From the NCBI RefSeq assembly GCF_024029355.1, contig NZ_CP097117.1, forward strand, positions 1 through 64,000: a DNA stretch of 64,000 nucleotides, in the 5' to 3' direction. The notes below the pieces were generated by a model. The model was not told the origin of the DNA, made no database searches, and was given only the letters and a program-made list of their open reading frames with translations. Both the position numbers and the translations under genes were made by a program. Positions 8,079 through 14,632 of the stretch are shown one piece after another. This DNA is from Fructilactobacillus cliffordii (GTDB lineage Bacteria > Bacillota > Bacilli > Lactobacillales > Lactobacillaceae). Position 1 is the stretch's first letter. Every line of letters starts with the position of its first letter.

Positions 8079-8991
8079 AGTAGTAACGACGCTCGCAGTT
8101 CTGTCTGCGGGCTTTTTATTTGCAGTTAGTGAATCCCCAAAAACTGCTAAAGCAGCTAACGTGGACTACACTTATTCTTTGGGTGCCGGTGAGGGTTCCA
8201 GCCAACCGACAGCAAATAAGACGATTATTGCGCACGAAACCGGGGTCCCAAATGCTAGCGCTCAAAACAATGCTGCTTTTGAAAAACGAACCTGGGACAG
8301 CAACGGGGCCTATGTAGCTTACATTGTGGGTAATGCCAACGATGGGACTCCAGGACACATTTACCAGGTCGGACAACCTGGTTACATTCAATGGGGCGCC
8401 GGAACCTGGGCGAATGCTAATTCTCCGGTACAGATTGAGTTAGCAGAAACTGACAACTACGAGGATTTCAAAGTTAATTACGCAACCTACATCAATCTCA
8501 TCCGTGAGAGTGCCAATGCCTACGGAATCCCATTAACTGTTGACGATGGCAACTACTGGGGTGTTAAATCCCACAACTGGATTTCTAACAATATTTGGGG
8601 GGACCACACGGATCCGTATGGCTATCTTTCGAAGATGGGAATTAGCCCAGCACAGTTCGCTCGAGATGTTCAAAATGGAGTTAGTGCTAACCAACCAACG
8701 CCGAAACCACAGCCATCTCCGAAACCATCACAGCCAGATCGGCAGACTCGAGGCCGGATGACGGTAGAAGATGGCTGGTTCAAGAACGGTGATGAACAGA
8801 TTGCCGTTCACAGCAATTCTAAGGTTGGTGCCCCAATTACCGGTTACTTACCGGCTGGTACGTCAATCCACTACTACGGTTACGTGGTAGACGATGGTTA
8901 CACCTGGATTGGTTACACTGGTTACAACGGCAAGCGGCTTTACTGCCCGGTACGTGTTACTGGTCAGGAAGCTTGGGGAACATTCAAATAG
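8062..8991 (+). CDS. Endolysin: N-acetylmuramoyl-L-alanine amidase with signal peptide and SH3-type binding domain
   Basis: From the ATG at 8062 (CAAGGGGGA site, 17 bp overlap with the holin gene) the 309-residue product starts with a Sec-type signal peptide: KTK, a hydrophobic core VVTTLAVLSAGFLFAV and AKA|A. Residues about 30-210 match amidase_2-type lysins (IIAHETG, PGHIYQVG, SPVQIELAET, KSHNWISNNIWGDHTDP). A Pro-rich linker (KPQPSPKPSQP) leads to a C-terminal SH3-like wall-binding domain, about 85 residues (MTVEDGWFKNGDEQIAVH to WGTFK). A signal peptide means export can occur through Sec, with the holin acting mainly to trigger activation; that is inferred by analogy with phages such as fOg44. 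Confidence 0.88.
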   Translation: METKTKVVTTLAVLSAGFLFAVSESPKTAKAANVDYTYSLGAGEGSSQPTANKTIIAHETGVPNASAQNNAAFEKRTWDSNGAYVAYIVGNANDGTPGHIYQVGQPGYIQWGAGTWANANSPVQIELAETDNYEDFKVNYATYINLIRESANAYGIPLTVDDGNYWGVKSHNWISNNIWGDHTDPYGYLSKMGISPAQFARDVQNGVSANQPTPKPQPSPKPSQPDRQTRGRMTVEDGWFKNGDEQIAVHSNSKVGAPITGYLPAGTSIHYYGYVVDDGYTWIGYTGYNGKRLYCPVRVTGQEAWGTFK

Positions 8992-9039
8992 CTGTTACAA
9001 TTAAATTGGTAACTAAGGCATAGTTACTACTACATTCAG

Positions 9040-9082
9040 AGACCCGACTACCTTAACTTAATTGGTAGTTGGGTCTTTTTTT
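9040..9082 (+). terminator. Strong terminator after the endolysin gene
   Basis: A 13-bp stem (9040-9052 with 9064-9076, AGACCCGACTACC against GGTAGTTGGGTCT) is followed by seven T. It ends the phage lytic transcript. A smaller GTAACT/AGTTAC hairpin lies at about 9009-9027. Confidence 0.9.
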
Positions 9083-9104
9083 GTTTCCGTTTCAAGTGAA
9101 ACGA

Positions 9105-9234
9105 ATGTAGAGATTATGTAGAGAAAAGCTGCAGATTATATTTAGAATAAATGCCGTTATATCAGTATTTATAGATGCTTGACTGCAGCAAATTATTAAA
9201 ACCCTTCAGAAAAATGTAGAGAAAAATGTAGAGA
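9105..9234 (+). repeat. Four short direct repeats ATGTAGAGA in two pairs
   Basis: ATGTAGAGA occurs at 9105-9113, 9116-9124, 9214-9222 and 9226-9234, so each pair is spaced 11-12 bp, one helical turn. The 330 bases between the endolysin gene and the next small gene otherwise hold only the terminator above and a promoter. The pairs look like binding sites for a phage protein (integrase, excisionase or a regulator); which one is not known. Confidence 0.5.
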
Positions 9235-9263
9235 AAAAAGTTTAAAAAATTTCATAAAAATGC

Positions 9264-9292
9264 TTTACATTGTACTAACATGAGTGTAATAT
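9264..9292 (+). promoter_or_regulatory. Predicted promoter of the small post-lysis gene
   Basis: TTTACA at 9264-9269 is separated by 17 bp from TAATAT at 9287-9292 (an overlapping TATAAT lies at 9290-9295). It is 25-30 bp upstream of a near-perfect ribosome site. Confidence 0.5.
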
Positions 9293-9320
9293 AATAGATG
9301 TAACAAAGGAGGTGATGATT

Positions 9321-9416
9321 ATGCCTCATTTGAAAGTAAAAAAGCCCGGAAACATTAAGTTAACGGTCAAGGTAAACTTAGTATTTCTGAGCTTTGAAAT
9401 TACGTTCGAATGGTAA
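9321..9416 (+). CDS. 31-residue peptide with perfect ribosome site, function unknown
   Basis: The ATG at 9321 is preceded by AAAGGAGGTGAT, which is a full complement of the 16S anti-Shine-Dalgarno. The peptide begins MPHLKVKKPGNIKL and has a Lys-rich N-terminus followed by alternating hydrophobic and polar residues (LTVKVNLVFLSFEITFEW), so it could form an amphipathic beta hairpin or associate with membrane. Its own promoter is predicted upstream and an imperfect GC-rich hairpin follows directly. It sits past the lysis terminator of the prophage, where lysogenic-conversion ('moron') genes are usual. I do not recognise the family. The codon pattern and strong signals make a real gene likely. 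Confidence 0.55.
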   Translation: MPHLKVKKPGNIKLTVKVNLVFLSFEITFEW

Positions 9417-9423
9417 ACCATCG

Positions 9424-9447
9424 CAAGGGGGAATGCCCTCCCCTTTG
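9424..9447 (+). terminator. Hairpin after the 31-residue ORF
   Basis: A 9-bp stem (9424-9432 with 9439-9447, one G-T pair) lies eight bases after the stop, followed by TTACATTTTTATT. The tail is not a clean T run, so termination is likely but weak. Confidence 0.55.
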
Positions 9448-9465
9448 TTACATTTTTATTATAGC

Positions 9466-9485
9466 ATGTTATAACATGTTATAAC
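9466..9485 (+). promoter_or_regulatory. Tandem palindromic operator-like repeat
   Basis: ATGTTATAAC is repeated twice without a gap (9466-9475 and 9476-9485). Each copy contains the perfect 8-bp palindrome GTTATAAC. The pair ends immediately before the AGAGGAG ribosome site of the next gene. It may be an operator for a repressor; TTATTATAGCATGTTATAAC also gives -10-like sequences. Confidence 0.5.
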
Positions 9486-9500
9486 AAGAGGAGCTATATA

Positions 9501-9638
9501 ATGGAAAAAATAAAAATATGGAAAATTGGTAAACATACAACCGTCAAAATGGAATTACATGATTTTACTTGGAAAAGATTAGCTGAATTTATTGCATTAA
9601 TTGTTGTAATTGCTCTTATAGTTGGGTGGTGTTTATAA
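9501..9638 (+). CDS. 45-residue single-span membrane protein, unknown
   Basis: ATG at 9501 with an AGAGGAG site eight bases upstream. The peptide has a basic N-terminus (MEKIKIWKIGKHTTVK), then a C-terminal membrane span of about 18 residues (FIALIVVIALIVGWCL) ending in a single Cys. Its stop overlaps the next start (TAATG), so the two are co-translated. This layout is seen in superinfection exclusion peptides and in small membrane toxins, but I do not recognise the family and assign no function. Confidence 0.55.
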   Translation: MEKIKIWKIGKHTTVKMELHDFTWKRLAEFIALIVVIALIVGWCL

Positions 9639-9820
9639 TGCCTTTATCTAATGCACGTAAAAAGGCTAATAAAAAGTGGGACTACAATAATAAGCGTCGC
9701 AAACAGTATTTAAACAGACGTTCAACAGCTAAGAACTTCATTTTAAAAGAAGCTACTAAGGATGACCTAGTAGAACTAAAATCTTATATTGCAACTCGTG
9801 AAAAAGATTTTGAAGAATAA
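9638..9820 (+). CDS. 60-residue basic protein, possibly DNA- or RNA-binding
   Basis: The start is the ATG overlapping the previous stop, in preference to a GTG at 9626. The N-terminal half is very basic (MPLSNARKKANKKWDYNNKRRKQY), followed by an acidic helix (ATKDDLVELKSYIATREKDFEE). Small proteins of this pattern are common on Lactobacillus prophages and plasmids, with unknown function. It may be a ribbon-helix-helix-like regulator. It is the last gene before the putative attR. Confidence 0.65.
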   Translation: MPLSNARKKANKKWDYNNKRRKQYLNRRSTAKNFILKEATKDDLVELKSYIATREKDFEE

Positions 9821-9858
9821 AAAAACCACCAAAAATGGTAGTTTTTCCTTGAAATTAT

Positions 9859-9941
9859 TGTGTACGGAATGTGTACAAAATTCATTTTCTTCCTATTATA
9901 ATGACACTTTAAATTCCTGTACTCTCCTTAAATAAATTTAG
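9859..9941. other. Candidate attR region: paired TGTGTAC repeats next to the prophage-host junction
   Basis: TGTGTAC occurs at 9859-9865 and 9870-9876, 11 bp apart, as is usual for integrase arm-type sites. The phage genes end at 9820 and a host terminator starts at 9942. I therefore place the attachment core between about 9877 and 9941. The other end (attL, integrase) lies outside the window, so the core cannot be proven. Confidence 0.45.
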
Positions 9942-9976
9942 AAAAAGACGTCAGTTTGCGCTGGCGTCTTTTTTAT
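9942..9976 (-). terminator. Terminator of the K+ channel gene (bidirectional)
   Basis: AAAAAGACGTCAG (9942-9954) pairs with CTGGCGTCTTTTT (9961-9973) with one G-T pair; T runs on both strands allow action from either side. Confidence 0.8.
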
Positions 9977-9987
9977 CAAAATAAAAA

Positions 9988-10734
9988 TTACTCATTGAGC
10001 AGTTTATCCTTTTCTCGTTGGTATTCTTGTTCGGTGATTGCTCCTCTTTGATAGAGATTGTAAAATTTTCTAATTTCATCGGCTTTAGAAAAATGGTTAT
10101 GTTTACGATTCTCATTAGCAAAGAAATTAGTGAAAGTACTGGTTAAAAGACTAACAAATCCAATACCTACAAACATTAAAATGGTAGCAAGAAATTTGCC
10201 GATGTTTGTGTGAGGGGAAATATCTCCATAACCGACAGTAGTAGTTGTTGTAATTGCCCACCAAATTGCTTGTTGGGTAGTTTTATGTTCAACAACCGAG
10301 AAAATTGAAGAACTCACTAAAATGATTACCACGCAAATTATTAACGAAAAGATAAAGTCATTGGTTTTGAAGAATTTAGTTAGTTTGGATTGAATTTTTC
10401 CTAGCACTCCAGCCATGCGAAAAGCGGGGAAAATTTTGGTGAGTCCGGCTAATCGAAATATTTTAAAACCAGTCAAGTATCCAAAAGGAATGATAGCTAG
10501 TAGATCAAATAAATGCGTTCTAACGTAGTCCCACTTGCGCTTACTGAACCAGAGACCACCAAAGTAGTCAAAAACAAATATAATAAAAATCACGAGATCA
10601 ATTTGATGGTAAGGAGTAACGCTAATATTAATGATGTTTAAGTAATTCAATCCGATTAAAATAACTGAGATGATTGATAAATCAATGATTACGAATTCGT
10701 AAACCCTAAATAAATGTCGATGATGTCGTTTCAA
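9988..10734 (-). CDS. Voltage-gated-type potassium channel with C-terminal SHOCT-like domain
   Basis: A 248-residue membrane protein with about six hydrophobic segments. Residues 157-171 (AIWWAITTTTTVGYGD) contain the K+ selectivity filter TVGYGD at 166-171 between two membrane helices, as in the ion_trans_2 / Kv fold. An S4-like segment carries spaced Arg/Lys (KIFRLAGLTKIFPAFRMAG, about 91-109). The C-terminal 30 residues (EIRKFYNLYQRGAITEQEYQREKDKLL) look like a SHOCT domain, a short helical oligomerisation module. It probably sets K+ permeability of the membrane. The ATG at 10734 has an AAAGGAGTGATG-like site. Confidence 0.88.
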   Translation of the reverse strand: MKRHHRHLFRVYEFVIIDLSIISVILIGLNYLNIINISVTPYHQIDLVIFIIFVFDYFGGLWFSKRKWDYVRTHLFDLLAIIPFGYLTGFKIFRLAGLTKIFPAFRMAGVLGKIQSKLTKFFKTNDFIFSLIICVVIILVSSSIFSVVEHKTTQQAIWWAITTTTTVGYGDISPHTNIGKFLATILMFVGIGFVSLLTSTFTNFFANENRKHNHFSKADEIRKFYNLYQRGAITEQEYQREKDKLLNE

Positions 10735-10773
10735 AGAGCATCACTCCTTTCTAATTAAATGGTTGTTAAATAA

Positions 10774-10805
10774 AAATCCAGTTCTCAAAAATGAGAACTG
10801 GATTT
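10774..10805 (-). terminator. Perfect 14-bp hairpin terminator
   Basis: AAATCCAGTTCTCA (10774-10787) and TGAGAACTGGATTT (10792-10805) are exact inverted repeats with a 4-base loop; on the minus strand the T-rich tail follows, so it ends the YisL-like gene at 10811. Confidence 0.9.
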
Positions 10806-10810
10806 CATCT

Positions 10811-11164
10811 TTATAACGGTCGTCCTTGGGTTAAGTAGAGACCAAAAGCAGCCACCCCAATTAACAGAATCAAGACGATAACCATTAATTTACTAGAAAG
10901 TTTTTTCCGACGTTTATGGGCAAAGGCAATTTCTAAACTAGCAATCACTAAGAGTCCCAGAATCCCCTTTAAGAGGGTTAAAGTTGGGTGAGATTGCCAG
11001 CTGTGAATCATCATGATGATTCCAGTAACAATTGCAATTATGTAGCAAACCCGGGCAACCATCATGAAAATGGTGCTCAGTTTGTGATTGGAACTAAGTA
11101 GGGCAATCCCGGCGGCTGCAAACAGGAACAGCCAGTTAATAAAGTGAACCCACAGAATTAACAT
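10811..11164 (-). CDS. YisL-family (DUF1516) membrane protein
   Basis: A 117-residue protein with four membrane segments (residues about 3-22, 32-52, 65-80, 93-110). MLILWVHFINWLFLF at the start and the KGILGLLVIASLEIAFAHKRRKK stretch match the YisL/DUF1516 family of Firmicutes, which has no established function. It has its own terminator and lies between a channel gene and a regulator, and shares no obvious operon with either. Confidence 0.8.
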   Translation of the reverse strand: MLILWVHFINWLFLFAAAGIALLSSNHKLSTIFMMVARVCYIIAIVTGIIMMIHSWQSHPTLTLLKGILGLLVIASLEIAFAHKRRKKLSSKLMVIVLILLIGVAAFGLYLTQGRPL

Positions 11165-11222
11165 TTTAATTTAATGCTCCTTTCCTCTGAATTTATCATT
11201 ATTGTAACAGATTCAAAGTAGG

Positions 11223-11870
11223 TTATAGTTTAAACTGAACCAGAATGGCCTTACCCAAAATTTGGCCGGGATTATTGTGATTGATGATAATCGGTTGAAA
11301 GGCGGGACTGGGGTTGTCCGGCATTAAAATTACCTGATCATCTTGATATTGAACTCGTTTTAGAGTGGTTTCGTTTTCATTGAGTAAAATGGCAGCAATG
11401 TCACCATTTTCGACTTCATATTGCTGATGAATTAAGACATAGGCACCGTTGGGAATGGTGGGCGTCATTGATTCGCCCCTACATTTCAAGTAAAAATTAC
11501 TTCCCGCTGGTAATTCTGCTCGGTTGGTGGGTAAGTAGCCTTCAATGTTTTCCTGGGCAATGATGGGAGTTCCACAGGCAATTTCACCGAGAATGGGGAC
11601 GGAAACTAACTTCGTTGCATCGTAGGGTTCAGACTCTGCTTGTGCTGGACGCAGACCAGCAAATTGAAGAATCTCAGCCACTGGGACCCGCAAACCGTTG
11701 GCTAATTTTTCCAGCGTAACGGGTTTCGGAATGTTCACCAACCCATTTTCGATTTGGGAGAGGTATGAATTGGACATTCGTGCCTGTAACGCCGTTTGCC
11801 GGACGGAAAATCCTTTTTGTTTGCGTAACGCTTTGATTTTTTGACCAAATTTTTTGTTTTTGTCATTCAT
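11223..11870 (-). CDS. XRE-S24 repressor with UmuD-like Cys-Gly cleavage site
   Basis: A 215-residue regulator. Residues 8-70 form a helix-turn-helix of the XRE class (SVRQTALQARMSNSYLSQIENG). Residues about 90-215 are an S24/LexA-like peptidase domain: cleavage site C99-G100 in GEIACGTPI, nucleophile S134 in GESMTP, and general base K171 in TLKRV. The Cys-Gly dipeptide at the cleavage site is that of UmuD rather than the Ala-Gly of LexA. Family members are inactivated by RecA-stimulated self-cleavage after DNA damage. It is divergent from a small XRE gene, and it is not inside the prophage, so it may control a local or remote mobile region. Confidence 0.88.
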   Translation of the reverse strand: MNDKNKKFGQKIKALRKQKGFSVRQTALQARMSNSYLSQIENGLVNIPKPVTLEKLANGLRVPVAEILQFAGLRPAQAESEPYDATKLVSVPILGEIACGTPIIAQENIEGYLPTNRAELPAGSNFYLKCRGESMTPTIPNGAYVLIHQQYEVENGDIAAILLNENETTLKRVQYQDDQVILMPDNPSPAFQPIIINHNNPGQILGKAILVQFKL

Positions 11871-11958
11871 TACGATAAAATCACCTTCTATGTGAATTTA
11901 GTATAACAGAAATATATTGAAATTATTATAAAAATAAAAAGACAAATCCCAAAACTGA

Positions 11959-11986
11959 TTGAAAAACAGAAACGCTATGCTATAGT
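11959..11986 (+). promoter_or_regulatory. Predicted promoter of the small XRE gene
   Basis: TTGAAA (11959-11964), 16-bp spacer, TATAGT (11981-11986), located in the divergent space between the S24 repressor and the XRE gene. The S24 repressor could bind here, but I see no clear operator palindrome. Confidence 0.6.
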
Positions 11987-12024
11987 AAATAATAATAATT
12001 GCATTGTGAAAGGCGGATGGTGAC

Positions 12025-12264
12025 ATGCTGAGTTTACGTTTGAAGAACGCAGAGGCAGTGCGCAAAGAAATCTCCTTGCGTGGCTACTCCATTAACAGTT
12101 TTGCCCGAAAAATTAAGTCTAATCCTGGCTACATTGGCAAAGTATTGGATGGAAAACGGGATCCATATCCGCCACTAGCAAAAAAGATTGCTGATGGGCT
12201 AGATATGGATATTCGGGATCTTTTTTTTGTGGTAGATGGTCGAAAAAATGAAACACATCATTAA
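12025..12264 (+). CDS. Small XRE-type helix-turn-helix protein
   Basis: A 79-residue protein, with an AAAGGCGGA-type site before the ATG. LRGYSINSFARKIKSNPGYIGKVLDGKRDPYPPLAKKIADGLDM matches the XRE/lambda-repressor-like domain seen in small phage and plasmid regulators. It is almost wholly HTH, with only a short polar tail. Divergent arrangement with the S24 repressor resembles a CI/Cro pair. It could be a remnant of a mobile element switch. Confidence 0.78.
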   Translation: MLSLRLKNAEAVRKEISLRGYSINSFARKIKSNPGYIGKVLDGKRDPYPPLAKKIADGLDMDIRDLFFVVDGRKNETHH

Positions 12265-12280
12265 TAAGGTTAAAAAATGA

Positions 12281-12308
12281 AAACAGTGCAGAGGCACTGT
12301 TTTTTTGT
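12281..12308 (+). terminator. Terminator of the XRE gene
   Basis: AAACAGTGC (12281-12289) pairs with GCACTGTTT (12294-12302), followed by TTTTTG. Confidence 0.88.
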
Positions 12309-12378
12309 AGTAGTTTGTTCATTAATTCGCTAATTTATCAATTAAGAACTAAATAAGCTAAGGATTGGGAATTTTAGC

Positions 12379-12419
12379 GCTAAATCAGAAAATTTTCATT
12401 TCAGATTTAGCCTTTTTTT
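12379..12419 (+). terminator. Hairpin with T run upstream of the 2-hydroxycarboxylate transporter
   Basis: GCTAAATC (12379-12386) pairs with GATTTAGC (12404-12411), followed by CTTTTTTT. It lies just upstream of the transporter promoter. It could be a second terminator of the XRE transcript, or part of a leader if transcription begins earlier. Confidence 0.6.
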
Positions 12420-12438
12420 CAAAACTGCCAAAAAAAGA

Positions 12439-12466
12439 TTGAAATTTGTGAAAAGTATCATATACT
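12439..12466 (+). promoter_or_regulatory. Predicted promoter of the transporter gene
   Basis: TTGAAA (12439-12444), 16-bp spacer, TATACT (12461-12466), about 43 bp upstream of the start codon. Confidence 0.6.
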
Positions 12467-12508
12467 TATTACTGTGAAATCTTAAGAAAAAAAGGAGTTT
12501 TGGAGCTC

Positions 12509-13810
12509 ATGAAAAAGGAAAAAAATGGTCTGTCAGGCTTGATTAGCCGAATGGACGACTTTAAAATTGATGGAATTGGGTTAGCAGTTTATGCTCTTTT
12601 GGCCATCATTTTAATCATTGTGGTTAGTCTGAACGTCTTACCACAAGGGATCTTTGGAGCCTTATTTGTCATGGTCATCATGGGAAATATCTTCTACTGG
12701 CTCGGGGCGCACTTACCGATCTTTAAGAGTTACTTAGGTGGGGGAGCCGTATTTGCCCTGTTTGCCCCAGCGTTATTGGGAATTGCAGGGATTATTCCGA
12801 AGACTGTGATTAAGACGGTTGATAGTTTTATGTCCAGCACAGGATTCATTGACTTCTTCATCATTTCTCTGATTGTGGGCGCCATCTTGGGAATGAATCG
12901 GGAAATGCTGTTGAAAGCTTCCGTTCGGTTCCTTCCGGTGGCCTTTCTATCCATGGCCGTAGCCTTTTTAGCAGTTGGCTTAATGTCAATGCTGATTGGG
13001 AAAGGCTTCCGTTACGGAGCCTTGTTCGTGGCCTTCCCAATCATGGGCGGGGGAATTGGGGCCGGTGCCATTCCACTTTCCAAGATTTATCACGAAGCCT
13101 TTGGTGGTAGTACCGATTTCCTTTCGATGTTATTGCCAGCCGTTATCTTAGGGAACGTGTTTGCCATTATCGGAGCCGGATTAATTAGTAAGGTGTTTGC
13201 TAACAGTAAGGGCAATGGACACGGGAAAATGCTTCCTGGTAACTTTGATGATGTTTCTAAAGACAGCCTCACGATTACCTACCAAAAGATGGGTGTCGGG
13301 TTGATGATTGCTGCTGCCTTTTTGATGATTGGATTAACGTTAAATCACTTTATTCCAATGATTAACGAATATGCTTTCATCATTCTATTAGTTATTATCT
13401 TCAAGGCTTGTGGTTGGATTCCGAAGTACTACGAAGAATCAGCAGTTACTTTCAGTAACTCAATTACCAAGAACTTGACCCATGCCTTACTGGCTGGAGT
13501 TGGATTGACGAAACTGGATTTACCAGTGTTAGGGCACTCCTTAACTTGGCAATTCGTAGTCCTCGTATTAACCAGTGTCATTGTGATTGCAATTGCCGCT
13601 GCTTTAATCGGAAAACTCTTTGGTTTGTATCCAGTGGAATCTGCCATTACGGCCGGATTAGTTAACAACTCCATGGGTGGAACTGGGAACATTTCCGTAT
13701 TAGCCGCTTGTGACCGGATGAACCTGATTGGTTTCGCTCAAATGGGGAACCGACTTGGAGGAGCCATCATGCTAGTTGCAGCCGGGATTTACATTTCGAT
13801 TTTCGGTTAG
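12509..13810 (+). CDS. 2-hydroxycarboxylate transporter (CitS/MleP family)
   Basis: A 433-residue membrane protein of the usual size for the 2HCT family, which exchanges or symports malate, citrate or lactate. The two signature re-entrant motifs are present: GGGIGAGA (about 175-182) and NSMGGTGN (about 387-394), each in a GGxG context. The start at ATG 12509 is chosen because AAAGGAG lies 11 bp upstream and an in-frame TTG at 12500 is too close to that site. No malolactic enzyme or citrate lyase genes are adjacent, so substrate (malate or citrate) cannot be assigned. Several helices are visible on both sides of a central loop around residue 230-260. Confidence 0.88.
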   Translation: MKKEKNGLSGLISRMDDFKIDGIGLAVYALLAIILIIVVSLNVLPQGIFGALFVMVIMGNIFYWLGAHLPIFKSYLGGGAVFALFAPALLGIAGIIPKTVIKTVDSFMSSTGFIDFFIISLIVGAILGMNREMLLKASVRFLPVAFLSMAVAFLAVGLMSMLIGKGFRYGALFVAFPIMGGGIGAGAIPLSKIYHEAFGGSTDFLSMLLPAVILGNVFAIIGAGLISKVFANSKGNGHGKMLPGNFDDVSKDSLTITYQKMGVGLMIAAAFLMIGLTLNHFIPMINEYAFIILLVIIFKACGWIPKYYEESAVTFSNSITKNLTHALLAGVGLTKLDLPVLGHSLTWQFVVLVLTSVIVIAIAAALIGKLFGLYPVESAITAGLVNNSMGGTGNISVLAACDRMNLIGFAQMGNRLGGAIMLVAAGIYISIFG

Positions 13811-13843
13811 CACCTGTCACTTCGAACTTTAAGTTAAAAAACG

Positions 13844-13880
13844 AAAAAGCATCTCGCGTAATTTACGCGAGATGCTTTTT
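13844..13880 (+). terminator. Bidirectional terminator
   Basis: A 17-bp perfect stem, AAAAAGCATCTCGCGTA (13844-13860) with TACGCGAGATGCTTTTT (13864-13880), between two convergent genes. Confidence 0.92.
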
Positions 13881-13901
13881 GTGATTTCTAAATAGAGTTA
13901 A

Positions 13902-14450
13902 TTATTGACTAATGGCGAACGTTTGCGTCCCAACGTCCGTTCCGTCAATTTGTTGGTTCGAATTAGGATCAATGGCGTTTTGATTAATTCCCTGACTGGC
14001 ATTAATCGAAATCGGATCCTTGGTGTTGTTTAATTTATAAACTACCGAACTCTTGACGGTTTGTCCCTTGGCAATGCTTTCGTTAGGATTGCTAGGGAGT
14101 GAATCATCACTAAATTTCGTTTGATCCAGCTTTTGTTTGTTTTGCATAACCTTCATGTTAGCATTCCAAGCGTCCATCGGGGTCATAGAGTGGTTCGATT
14201 TATTGGTAACTTGATAAATGAAAGCCACCATGGAAGGGGAAGACTCATTGGGCTGTTTAATGGTTTTAACTCCCTTAATCCGAATGGTTTTGTCGTTTAA
14301 CTGTGCAACGTTGTTGCGAAATGATGGTTGTTGGCTGGTCTTACTGGTGGTTGCTGACTTCGGTTTTGACTGACTTTGTTTGCTTGAAGAACAGCCAGCT
14401 AAACTAAGGGTTGCAACGGCTGCAAGACCGAGAATAATTTGTTTTTTCAC
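13902..14450 (-). CDS. DUF5067-type lipoprotein
   Basis: A 182-residue predicted lipoprotein: signal MKKQIILGLAAVATLSLAGC with lipobox LAGC and Cys20, then a Ser/Lys-rich linker of about 25 residues and a single domain (residues 45-182). The domain has VAFIYQVTNKSNHSMTPMDAWNANMKVMQNKQKL, the pattern of DUF5067 proteins of lactobacilli, thought to resemble immunoglobulin-like telokin folds. It is anchored to the outer face of the membrane. The function is unknown. Confidence 0.82.
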   Translation of the reverse strand: MKKQIILGLAAVATLSLAGCSSSKQSQSKPKSATTSKTSQQPSFRNNVAQLNDKTIRIKGVKTIKQPNESSPSMVAFIYQVTNKSNHSMTPMDAWNANMKVMQNKQKLDQTKFSDDSLPSNPNESIAKGQTVKSSVVYKLNNTKDPISINASQGINQNAIDPNSNQQIDGTDVGTQTFAISQ

Positions 14451-14632
14451 GATGAAGACTCCTTCTTAAGAATAGTGAAGCTACCTTAATTGTACAATAA
14501 TGCACGAGAATAATAAATGGAACAAAATAGTGGACAAATTAGTTTATCTAATTTATAATTACTATAAACTGGTTGTTGATGGTAATCAATTAAGCAGCGA
14601 ACAATAGATTTCTTTGAGGAGGATTTAAGCAT

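Noticed and set aside
9201..9247. CRISPR-like array from repeated TGTAGAGAAAA
   Set aside because: Repeats are too short and too close, with no regular spacers.
12025..12264. The small XRE gene as antitoxin of a toxin-antitoxin pair
   Set aside because: There is no toxin gene beside it; the divergent S24 repressor is a better partner.
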